A stretch of DNA of 64,000 bases from Lotus japonicus (Eukaryota; Streptophyta; Magnoliopsida; Fabales; Fabaceae): NCBI RefSeq assembly GCF_012489685.1, contig NC_080044.1:15852369-15916368 (forward strand). The letters run 5' to 3'. Both the position numbers and the translations under genes were made by a program. The notes beneath the pieces were generated by a model that saw only the letters and a list, made by a program, of their open reading frames with translations, was not told where the DNA came from and did not search any database. Positions 36,886-49,600 of the stretch are shown piece by piece. Position 1 is the first letter of the stretch; the number at the start of each line of letters is the position of its first letter.

Positions 36886-39800
36886 CTGTTAACTGAACAT
36901 GGTATGCAGAGCATAGTAACTTGAAAGAATGGCTTCCGACGATCTAGAACCACAAATTCTGGTGAGCACATCTAGTCCGACCGCTGCTGCAACGTTGTTT
37001 TGAACTGTCCCTGTGTCCTCGTCTTTGGCACTAGAAGCATTGGTCCCGTTTTCTCACTTGATTACGGAGAAACTTGATGATCAAAATTTTCTCCTATGGA
37101 AACAATAGATAGAGCCGATCATCACCAAGCATGACCTTCATCTTTTTGTGTTAATCCGTCAATTCCTGTGAAGTATCTTACAGAGGCGGATTATGATTCA
37201 GACTATGTAAATCCAACATATCTTGCACGTGAGCAGCAAGATGCTGTTCTTCTATCTCTGCTTCAATCTTCTCATACAACTTACAAGTGCTGTTCTTTCT
37301 TAGATGATTGGGTGTAAACATTCCTACCAGATTTGGGATCGACTTCACTGTAGTTTTTACTCCAAACACAGACAACAAATCGTCAACTGAGGGTAGAGCT
37401 TGGAAATACATCACTCAGCAACAAATCAATTGTTGATTTTCTACTATTAATCAAGTATATTTCAGATTCTTTAAGTGCTATTGGTGATCCTCTTTCATAC
37501 AAAGAACAGGTAGATGTGACTCTTGAATGTTCCTAATGAATTTGAATCACTTGTTAATCTGCTTCCATGAGTAGTAAATTTCAGCCAATGACCGTTGAAC
37601 CCCACTCTGCCACTAACCAATGTGGAACTTTCTTTTGTTAAGCCGGCTCTTGATTTCGAGAAGTCCCTCATTGACTAGAGGTATGGCCAAATAATTGTTC
37701 ATAAAGGGTAGAGCAACCCTCAACTGTAAGATAGCATTTGTGGTAGAGTAAGGCCTAATCCAAATTCTGATATAGTATTAGAACCTATCTAAGATCTGTT
37801 TAGTGGAGACCACCCATATATGAGCCACCCGCTGATGTTTATTCATATGAATTCCACACTCTAGATGTCTAGCCTTGGGTGTGAGGGGGTGTGTTGAGAA
37901 GTCCCACATTAACTAGAGATATGGGAAAATAAAGGTTTATAAAGGGTAGATCAACCCTGATCTCTAAGCTAGCTTTTGGGGTAGTTAGGCCTAACCCAAA
38001 TGGCTTTGTGATAACTCAAGTGCTGTCTCATTGGATATGACATAACATGGATACTGGGATACGTCAATTTTAATAACTTATAGGGCATTATATGGCTATA
38101 ACACACCAAATAATTTGATAAAAGAACACAAATTTTAAATGAAGAGAATCCACGTTCGTTTTAAATTTAGTATAACCAGACTTGATAAAGTTACCATTTA
38201 TCTATTTATATTGTGTTTCCATATGTATTGGTATTCAAATTTAAAAAGTTGACCTAAAAGAATTACAAATTGCACTAGAAGCATATGAAACCATAATGAA
38301 GTGTTGGACACAGGTAGGATATGGCACGATTACTATTTTGAAGTGTTCGTGCTACCTTGCCTAGGGTCTCTTCTCTTCTGTCCAAAACATTGAATATCTT
38401 CCAATCTCTCTCCGTAACTGCCTTATAACCAATCCTAGCTCTAAAGTAATTGGTTAAACAGTTACTGCTGTTATCTAAGGCTCTAATTTTGAGGATTCCT
38501 ATATTCTTCCTACTCATAATGATTTTTTTGTTTGTTTCCTAAGCTTCTTCCTTGCTCTGATTATGATTGTGATATTTTATGATTAATTTGATATTGCAGG
38601 GATTACATTTATTCCTTGAGCACAACAATGTCTGCATTTTCATCTGCTTTGGACATAACAGCTGGAGGATTCACGGTTTTGTCATTTTTGGATGAGGTGT
38701 ACATGATCTATAAGGTGATATATTTTCCTCCCTAGTTAAGTCAAATGATAATTACCGTTTTTCTTATAGTATACTTTACATAGCACAGACATAGACATAA
38801 CGACATATGCAATGTCTTAAACTATAGGACTTGAGCATATATACAAATATGTATAGCTTACAGGTTATGCTTAGTTAGTTGCTAGCTGTCATCTAACTGC
38901 TCTTGTTATGACGGTTACACTTAGCTCATTGATTTTCTTTCCTTTTGGTGTTATGTGCAAGGTTATTTAATGAGTACAATTCTGTGCTAATTTAAGTATG
39001 CAATAGCATGTCATGACTAAACGATCTTTTTCCTTATTGACAGGCAGTTGCAAATTTGTCTACTGCAGTATCTTATCTGTTTCATAGCTTTGAAGATGCT
39101 GATTGCATACATCCAGAAGTTATGGAACAAGAAGCATTTTTTGCAGAACCTGCTCGTGGTGTGGCAATTACAGGAGGGGATTTACAGACAAATGACATCT
39201 GCCCGTTTTTTATTAACGGGACCTGCAGATTCTATTCGATGGATGTCATTCTTCATTATTCTAGGACAAGTGATAATTTGGAGAGAGGTGCTAGAAAGTT
39301 TGAATTTTTAACTGGCAACAAAATGGCTGTGAGAACGTTGCCTGAATGTGGAATTTGGTTTTCTATTCAGCAGGGAACTATCATAGCATCTTGTGAAGAA
39401 GGGAAAATGGATATTGTCACTGATTTATCTGGAATCATGTCTTTTATTTTTGAATACCAGAAACCTTTGGGAAACAACCATGATGATATTGTACTAGAAA
39501 ATTTGCTATTGCAATCTGTTAATTGTTTACATGAAATATCTCTTTCTGGTTGCACATTTTCTTTATGCTTGGGTCTCGCTCAAAGTATCTCATCGTCAGG
39601 AAATTACAGCAAACCATTTGGTAGTTCTAATTCTGATGCTAATATATCTTACATGGCGCTAGAATCCAACTTGGCAGTCTCTCAAAGATCAAATAACCAA
39701 TCTGCCTGCATGGTTGAAAAAATGGGGTCTCCTACAAATATCAGCGCATTAGCGTCAGAAAGTCACTGGTTATTGATAAATGTTGCAGTAGATAATATCT

Positions 39801-41737
39801 TCGTTGGTAGACGCTCAAAGAAGAGTGATCTGGTTCAAGCACATAAATTGAATAAGCTTCTATCTTTGCTTTCTATTGGAGGAGAGTTTCATATGATATC
39901 CTGGGAAATCCAGGTAATAATTTGAGGAGCTAGTGAAGGCATAATAATCTGTCAGGCATGTTTCTGCATCTTTATTTTGAACCTTCTATCACAAATTGAA
40001 TCTCAAGGATGTCATCTGTTTTATGGATGAATATTTTCTGTTTATAATAACATCTCAGGATTTAAAATTTACGTCTTATTCAACTAAATTATAAATGTTA
40101 TTACTTATTGGGCAGGGTGGACTAGTTCTTCTTGAAACAGCATCGTTGCCAATGGCCATGGATAACTATTCTTCATATCTTCATTATATTGGGAATCTCA
40201 CTTCTGATGTACAGCAACCTAATAAAAGCAAGCAGAAGGTAGAGCATGGCAAAAAGAGCGATAATCTCGATGACGAGATTGGTCAAGGGACTATTAGCAC
40301 TTCTGAACAAGCTGAAAGTGTATTGCCGGATGCATTTGACTTATCTTTGTCACACTTTTCTCTTGTTTTAGCTCTGGAAAATGAACATGGTAATTAACTT
40401 CTTTGCAAGTTTTGGTTTAATTTAGATTATTTTTTTTAAATGCACAATTCACTACTGCAGGTAGTATCCAAGAAATCATACTGGAGGTTGACATGCATCT
40501 AAAATTTGAATTGGCAACTAATGGGAGAAAATTAACAGTTAACCTTTCTCGTTTATCAATCCTCTCTCAAACTATTCATGATAGAGTGGAAGGTGAAATG
40601 GAAATTCCTCATTTTTCTTCTGTCACATCAAAAGATTCAAGATTTCAGAATTTTGGTGAATTGAACTCAGTTAATGGTGCAAGTAGTTCAAACGACCCTG
40701 TTCCTGTTCAGTTAAGTCATCAGAACCAAATTTTAAAAGATTTCAGGGCTCTCTTGTCACTAGAGAGGCCAGACAACGGATCTTTGCATTTGTCTCGGCA
40801 TTGGTGTGGCACTGGTTCTCTCTCAGGTTTGGAGTTGACACTTTCTGTATATGAAGTTCAGGTGAACTTTCTTACCATTATCAATTTATTATAAGGTTTC
40901 GTCTCTAGTTGTTCTTCCTGTTTTGGTCAAATTATTTTTTGAATCAAATTTGGTAGTATGAGTTATAAATTATTTTTTCTTGCATGTGCTGTCTAACTTT
41001 TGTTTCATTATACCAATATGCCAGACAATTTTGTCAATAGCCTCCTCACTCTCTGGGATATCCAGTCAGGATGCAGTTAAAGAATCGGAGAAAAATCATA
41101 GGTCTACAAGCCATGAAATTTTAAATAGTTTGGAAGCGGTGATTCCTGATGGTACTCAGTTCGAGCTCTATGTTATCTGTTTATAATCTTTTTACTGCTG
41201 TAAATTTGTAATCTTAACGACCTTTTGTAGGTGCAATTGTGGCTATTCAAGATGTCAACCAGCACATGTATTTTACAGTTGAAGGTGAAGAAAAGGCTTT
41301 CAGTATAGGTGGTACCATTCATTATTCTCTTGTAGGAGAAAGGGCTCTTTTCAGGGTACGTACTAAGTGCATCATATCTTCCATTCCTTTTTTTTTTCAA
41401 TCTTTGTTCTCTCATTTTGGTACTCAAGTTTTGATGTCCTTGTCAAGCTCTTGATTTTCTGTTTTTTAACAAATAAAGTAATTTTAGGACCTTGACTATG
41501 CACTCGGTTTGTAATTTTATAGCAACTGTATTGTATCAAACCCTAGGTGATAGTTATCGGCTAGTTAGTTATGTTTAGAGTAAGTTACAAGTCAGTTATT
41601 TTCTGTTTGTTATGATTAGTTTGCTGTTACAAAGCTTCCTTCATAAGCTTAGTGTTTTCAGCTCTCTATATAAGAGCTTGGCTTGTATCTCTTAAATCTT
41701 TATAATTAAATCAATAACAATTCAGAGTAGACTCACT

Positions 41738-41783
<46 letters not shown>

Positions 41784-44700
41784 CCACTATCAATTCAACA
41801 TTGCTTTTTTGTTGAGCTAAAATTCCGTTTTATTTTCTCTGAATATATTAGTTGCTAGTTTTGTTGTTGTCATTATGTGCCTGTAAAAATGTATCAACAA
41901 ATGCTTTTCTGCAGGTCAAACACTGTACCCAACGGAGATGGAATTCTACAATTTTGTGGTTTTCCTTGATATCACTGTATGCTAAGAGTGATATGGGTGT
42001 GCCGTTGAGATTAAATTGTCGATCAGGATCATGTTTTGTGGATATCTCTTGTACTAACGATGGAGGATGCGCACTTTGGAGAGTCGATCCTCAACAGGAT
42101 GAAAATTATGAACAAGTTGCTGACTGGGAAGCTTCCAGTCAATCAGTGAAGAGAAATTTCTATCTTGTGAACAAAAAGAATAACTCTGCTATTGCTTTCA
42201 TTGATGGTGCTCCGGAGTTTGTTAGGAAGCCTGGGAATCCAATCAAATTTAAAGTTTTTGATGATCTTTCTGTTTCTGATGATGTTCCAGGGACAGCTAG
42301 CTACCCTAGCATGGCTCTGAAAACCTCTTGTCAGGGTGGAAAACTTCCTTGTATTGATATTAAAATTGAGAAATTTTCTATGAGTATTTTTCATGAACTT
42401 TCAGACACTGAAGATCTCTTCCCTCTCATTTGCTTGTTCATCAACAATACACAACTTGTTATACAAAGTTTAGCAACAAAATCCAGGGTCATGAGCACAT
42501 CAAGGGCAGCGGTACATTACTTTGATGCTCAAAGAAACTTATGGTTAGTTTAAATTCCCGTTTGAATTGTATACTTTCTTTTAGTTCACATTTTAGTTGA
42601 ACTGCATTCATAATATTGTCTTCTAACTTTTCAATTTCAGGGGAGAACTACTCCATCCTGTAGAAATTTGCATTTTTTACCGATCTAATGTTGAGGCCCA
42701 GCTTTCAGAATATGCATCTCAAGCAGTGCCTGTAAATTTCTTCTGCCGAATAAAAGAGGTTGTTAGAGTTATATCTGATTTTATGGTTCTTCTTTACTTT
42801 CATTTAGGCATTATATTTCTATTTTCTGAAATTTCTTGATCATCTGGACAGCTGGACATATCCCTAAATGAGAATTCACTGGATGTGCTTCTCTTCGTGA
42901 TCGGGAAATTGAACCTGTCTGGTCCTTATTCACTGCGAAGCTCCATGGTTCTGGCTAACTGCTGCAAGGTTCTGGACCCAGTGCATCTATGTAGTTTTTA
43001 CCATTAGAAGGAAAAAGAGGATTTAATTGATGTTCCTTTGCTCATTACTAGATTTGCTTAACCACTTAATGTTTTGTTTGAGCTTCTCTTTGACAATATC
43101 TTCTTTGCCTTAAGTAAATGTGCTAATTTTCTCAGCACTACCAAATCAGTGGTGTGATTAGTGTCAATTTGATCAACTAGTGCTAAATGGCAGGTGGAGA
43201 ATCAGTCAGGGTCAAGTCTTCTATTTCACTTCAATCAGCAACAGATAATAATACCCAGGAAACAGTCAGCCTCCATTTTATTAAGGTATGCAGTTGTTAT
43301 TCATTGCCATTTATATGTCGTATCTTCTAATATCAAGCAAGATTAATTATGGTCCTTGTTATACTGGAGAGTGGAGACATTCTGGCGAAAAAAAAAACTT
43401 TTATTCCCATGCTAATTTAATTTTCATTGTCATGCACAACATGTGTATTCCTGAACTTTTTTAGTGAATAATATTTCACAATGATTTGGATGAAAAGTCG
43501 AGTGTTTTGTCCAGGATCTTGAATTTTTATTCATCTGGGTTGATATTTTATTGGATGGTAGGTTTTGATAAACTTGCATTAATATTTTGTGCTTGTCTGA
43601 TGTAATGAGAGCTGAGGTAGTTTTAGGAAGATCTCATCATTCCTTTCCCTTTTGTACCCTTCTCTGGCTATTATAAGCATGCAGCTTTGAGCCGAGTTAT
43701 TGCTCATTGATAATGTTATTGAAGATAAAAGTTTCAATGGTTAATGCTGGATAGCTACTTTTTTTTTGATGATTTTGAATTTGCGATTGCTATGTGACAG
43801 GAGTCTCTCTGATCTCAAAAATCAAGATTTAGAATCTGCAACTTCTGCTTCTATCCAACTTGATTGTGGTTCCTTTGCAACTTCTTCTATTCATCTCCTA
43901 CTTTCAAAAACACAGACTCTTGCTTGGAGAACCCGAATTATGTCAAAAGAAGGTATTCTAAACTACTTTCTTTCCATGCATTGTTGTTAATTTTTTTTTT
44001 TATTTTAAAACATGCTCTTTGGTAAAATATTAAAGATAGTTTTGATACTAGGAGTCCTTGTTAAAATAACAATTCTTGTTTTCTTTACATTGTTCCTAAT
44101 GTTGTTTCGAGCCTCCCAGGCATATGAATTACATTTCTTTAGTGCGTTGCCTTTAGTTAAATATTAATTTTGATATTAACTTCTTGAGAAATTTTTAACA
44201 TGCAATGGAAGTGTGATTTTTGGATTATGAAGGGAAATAATTGGTAAACAAGATATTTCACATTTATTCATTACTTTGGAATTTCTTAACCATGGCCAAT
44301 GGAACTGTCAACAGTGTGGTTAAAGACGTTGTATGTTTATATTTGTAGTTTAATTTTGGTTACATTTTGAGATCATGCAATTTTTGTCAAGGCTCCTAAT
44401 CCTATTCATTATTCATTTAACAGGTTCAAGAACCTTCCCAGGGCCAATTTTAGTGGTCAACATTTCTAGAAATTCAGAGGTATCTGCAAATGTCATTTTT
44501 CTACTCGTAAATAATTCCTTTTCATTTATAGTATGTATTTGTTGTTGTTTAGATTATGTGTAATATGACTATATGTATTGAAAATAAGACTTAAGAAGAG
44601 AATTACGGAAATTCAGAATCAAAAGAATTCTGAGTGTTTCATTGTATAATTCTGAATAAAAGATAACCTTTATATACAATCTGCTAAGAGAAGTTATCGT

Positions 44701-47700
44701 GACAAGATAACTGTCACTAATTGAAAACAAAGCAATCCTTACAAACTAATAACTGAAATGATGAGCTGTAGAAGAAACTAGCAACTTAATAACATAAACT
44801 ACAACTAATTATAACAAGAGAACCAAAGTTGTCAGACTCGTGAGTCTACACAGCTTCGTTTTGGGACCGTAGATTCAACTCGTGGACTCGTAAAAGTTTA
44901 CCAAAATTGAAAAAATACTTGAGTGGTGTACAAAGATAACCTACTATGATCCTTAAATAGGCATTAACCATATAAATTCAGCATTTAACTTCATAATAAA
45001 GCAAAGTTCAACAAATCACAATAATACAGTGTAATATTACTTTATACATCTCATAAAGCATACATAAATAACCAAAGTAACAAACCGTTAGTTCTTAGAG
45101 TAATAAAGAGAGCTGAAAATAGAAAACAAGAGTGGATAATTCATGATCTTTTAAAAATTCAAACTCTCCAACATCTTTCATTTAATCATCAGTATCATCA
45201 TCATCATGGTGGAAGGAGGCAATCAATTTTCGTATGAGTAAACAGAGGGAGAAAGATGTGCAGAATAAAACAAAGGGAGAAAGATGGTGGAGGCAGAGCC
45301 AGGCTTGTTAATAGCGCGCTATAGCGGCGCAATAGCCTATAGCGTAGCGCCCTAGGGAGTCACCGTTACTCCACTATTCACCGCTATTTGTGCTATTTTC
45401 CGCTATAGCTGTAACATCCCGACTCTCGCGGACTTAACTCTTAGGGACCACTAACCCAAAGCTCTGGTTTTCTCAACCAAAGCTCTGATACCACAATTTA
45501 ACGCCTCGATTTCTCGAGGGTTACTTTAGTAACCTTTTACAAAGAAAAGTGAGTAAATTTTTGCCGAAATAGAACAGTAAAATAACTTTAAAAATGAAAC
45601 ACTGAACAACCTCATTTATTACTCGTGGAAAATTTGGTTGTTTACATCATTATTCCAAAAAAAAGGGAAACTAACGCCCTTGGCCTTGCTTAAGCTCATC
45701 CACATACAAGATGGCTTTAAGTAGGCCTTAAGCCCTAAAACAAAGACACTCTACCTTACCCCTATTACAGACACATCACACTCACCCAACCCGACTCAGA
45801 TAATGCCTCTGCCACGAAATTCATCTACAGCCTCCCTGATCAGTGTTTGCAGCCTCTGCTCCTGGCGCTCGATCAGTCTATCAAACATCTCCTCTACGCG
45901 AGCCTCATCAGCAGTTGGTGCAGTGGCAAAAGGATCGGGCACAGGCGACGTCGGGGTGTAGTCCGGAGAATCCGGTCCAGGTACATATCCAGGTGAAGGC
46001 GGGTGGCGGTGATAAACCCTCCGAAGGGTCCGTCTCCATCGAAGACTCCTCCTCGACGGGTGGTGCAAACCGAGCAGGAGGATAGGGCATTCGAATCTCG
46101 CCCTCAAACCCCGTTATCTTTTGGTGTGATCCATCTGGGTTGTAAGTCGACAGAAACACAAAACCTCTCTATATCCATGCCGCTTAAGGGAGTGGTCTAT
46201 CTCCCAAGCGGTGTCCTCAGCCGCATCATGCAGATCGAGGCCCATCTTCCGACGATCCATCTTGCTTGTTGTTTGGGGCGCAAGATGGATTGTCGGAAGA
46301 TGGGCCTCGATCTGCATGATGCGGCTGAGGACACCGCTTGGGAGATAGACCACTCCCTTAAGCGGCATGGATATAGAGAGGTTTTGTGTTTCTGTTGACT
46401 TACAACCAAGATGGATCACACCAAAAGATAACGGGCTTTGAGGGCGAGATTTGAATGCCCTATCCTTCTGCTCGGTTTGCACCACCCGTCGAGGAGGAGT
46501 CTTCGATGGAGACGGACCCTTCGGAGGGTTTATCACCGCCACCCGTGTACACCCCCACCTTCACCTGGATATGTACCTGGACCGGATTCTCCGGACTACA
46601 CCCCGACGTCGCCTGTGCCCGATCCTTCTGCCACTGCACCAACGGCTGATGAGGCTCGCGTAGAGGAGATGTTTGATAGATTGATCGAGCGCCAGGAGCA
46701 GAGGCTGCAGACACTGATCAGGGAGGCTGTAGATGAATTTCGTGGCCAGAGGCATTATCTGAGTCGGGTTGGGTGAGTGTGATGTGTCTGTAATAGGGGT
46801 AAGGTCGAATGTCTTTGTTTTAGGGCTTAAGGCCTACTTAAAGCCATCTTGTATGTGGATGAGCTTAAGCAAGGCCAAGGGCGTTAGTTTCCCTTTTTAT
46901 TGGAATAATGATGTAAACAACCAAATTTTCCACGAGTAATAAATGAGGTTGTTCAGTGTTTCATTTTTAAAGTTATTTTACTGTTCTATTTCGGCAAAAA
47001 TTTACTCACTTTTCTTTGTAAAAGGTTACTAAAGTGACCCTCGAGAAATCGGGGCGTTACAATAGCGCTCGAAATAGCGTTTTTTGGCTTGCCGCTACAC
47101 TACGCTATCCGCCATTAACAACCCTGGGCAGAGCAGAACGGGGTTCAGCGGGGGCAGCATGGTAGTGCGGCGGTGAGCACAGATGAGTCAGGTCAAACGA
47201 ACGAAGCAGCTTCAGCCTCAGTTCTCGATGTCGCTCAACTCAGTTTCTGCTCCATGATAGTGAACAGGGGCTGGAAATACCACCATTTAACCAGAATACA
47301 GCCCTTTTGGGCACCCCAATTTTTTTCTTCCAGACTCACTAACTGGTCCATACTTGCGATTCTGACCGTGTCACAAGAAAACGAGTTTACTGCTAAGCTA
47401 GTGCGGTTTTCCTACCTAGACTTGTAAACTTGGCTGATTCTACAAGTTAACTCATGATTCTAACAACAATAATTAGAACACAATACTGAAAACTGAAAAT
47501 ACAAGATACTCTAAAAGCATCAATTCTTCAGGGTGACAGCCTTAGTAAAAATGTCTGCACATTGATCCAAAGGGGGAATATTACTAATAGCCAAGCTTTT
47601 GTTGATAATCTTTTCTCTAACAAAAACGATATCTACCTCCATGTGTTTTGTTCTAGCATGTAAGATAGGATTGTGTGGGAGTGCTACGACACTCATATAA

Positions 47701-49565
47701 TCACAGAGAATCTGTGGAGTCTGAAAAGGAACTTGAGGTTCTGTTAGAAGAGACTGGATCCGTTATAATTCTAATGCTTTTTTTGCCAAGCTTTTATATT
47801 CAGCTTCAGTACTAGACCTTGCAACTAGTGTTTGCTTTTTAGAGCTCCAAGACACTAAATTTGAACCAAAGAGAATAGGAGACCCTGATTTCTATCATCC
47901 GGGTCAAATGCCCAATCAGCATCACAAAAAGCATGAAGAGACATAGGTTTATGTAGGCTACCCCTTTGCAATACATGACCTACATAGCATTCTACTGTAA
48001 TATACTCGATCAAAAGATAAAAGAAATTACACTTTGTACATTTTTAAAGTATGTAATAAATTACTTAAAGAAAAAATAATGGTGCATGTCTCAATGTGTG
48101 TGTGTGTAATTTAAGTCAGATAGATTGCCTCATCTTTATCTAATATGTCTGTGCTTTTTTGCGATGTATATCAGGTCGGCTTGTCATTTGTGGTTTCTCC
48201 TTTGATTAATATACATAATGAAACTGGATTTTCATTGGAACTTCAATTCCAGCGACCTGAGCCAATGGAAGATGAATTTGCATCTGTGTTGTTAACACCA
48301 GGGGATTCTATTGATGATTCTGTGGCTATGTTTGATGCCACAAACTTATCTGGGGGAGTAAAGAGGGCGATAATGTCTTTAAGTGTTGGTATACTCTTCC
48401 ATCTGCTTGCCCTTTTATTGATTGCTATAAATTTTCATTTCACTCAGCTTTTCTCCTATATGCTACTCACTACTTTTTTTTTGAAAAGCCAAAAATGCTA
48501 TGCTACTCACTACTATTCATGTGCATCTCAGCCACACTTAAGTGTTATAGTATTGCTTTTCATATATTGTTATATAACTATTTTGATGCCTTCTATTTAC
48601 AATATATTGATCTTACCTTATAACATCTTAGAGTATCTCTTAAGATTACTTCCATATTTCTTTATGCAGTATTGGAAACAATTTAAGTACTTTGGATCGG
48701 CTTATAAAAAAAAGTACTTTGGATCGATTATAAAAATAATGAAAAAATTGACAAAGATGTTACATACAGAATTCAAGCTGGGTGGTTACAGTGGAGAAAA
48801 ACATCAGCAGTTATACCGAACTGCTACAAGACCAGCTATTCTCTTTGGTAGCGAATGTTGGGCTTTAACATGATAACATAGAAAAAAGTTGGAGTAGCAA
48901 AATTGAGAATGTTATGATGGATGTGTGGTCGCAGTAGAAAAGATAAGATACGCAATGAGCGTATAAGAAGAGATATTGGGGTAGCTTTGATAGGTACCTG
49001 CATAGGAAGTTAGTTAGCAGCTTTGTTAGTCTAATTCTGTTAGCATTCCAGTTCGAGTTGTATTAGCTTAAGGAGTTAGTTAGTGTATGGGAATATTATA
49101 AATAAGATGGAGATATGAGAGGGATTAGCATGTTTGGGATCATTGTGGGATTTAAGAGTGGGTTGAGTTGAGTCTCTCAAATACTCAACAAGCTTGTAAC
49201 CTTTACTCTGATTCCCATTTGGGAACTAGGGTTCATCTCAATAAAACTCAATTCTCTCTCTCTCTCTCTCTCTCTCTCTAGTCTCAATCCCATCAGGCGT
49301 CTATTGAGCAAAAGCTGCTGGAGAATAGGTTAAGATGGTATGGATGGACATGTAAAAAGAACACCTTTAAAGGAACCAGTGAGAAAGGTTGATAACATGG
49401 TATTTAGTTCTTTGAAGTGAGGTACAGGAAGACCAAAAAGAATATGGGAAGATATTGTTAAAAATGACGTAATTATCAATAATATCTCTCAAAATCTGGT
49501 TTTTGATTGAGCTCAATGATGTTATGTGATCCATATAGCCGGCCTCACTTAGTGGGATAAAGCTT

Positions 49566-49600
<35 letters not shown>

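Larger units (their letters stand above)
44828..47468. mobile_element. Candidate DNA element with inverted ends (intron 15)
   Basis: The left end reads GTTGTCAGACTCGTGAGTC and the right end, reverse-complemented, reads GTTGTTAGAATCATGAGT. Related ACTCGTGGACTCGTA and ACTTGTAGAATC motifs repeat just inside. Without the nested elements it is about 0.8 kb. There is no recognisable transposase, and no clean target duplication was found, so the superfamily is open. Confidence 0.5.

Noticed and set aside
41560..41806. A complete copia element in intron 9
   Set aside because: Only one LTR-like segment is present, with no primer site, no coding remnant and no second LTR.
46003..46542. Mirror-image frames on both strands
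   Set aside because: They are the same sequence read from the two arms of the palindrome, not two genes.
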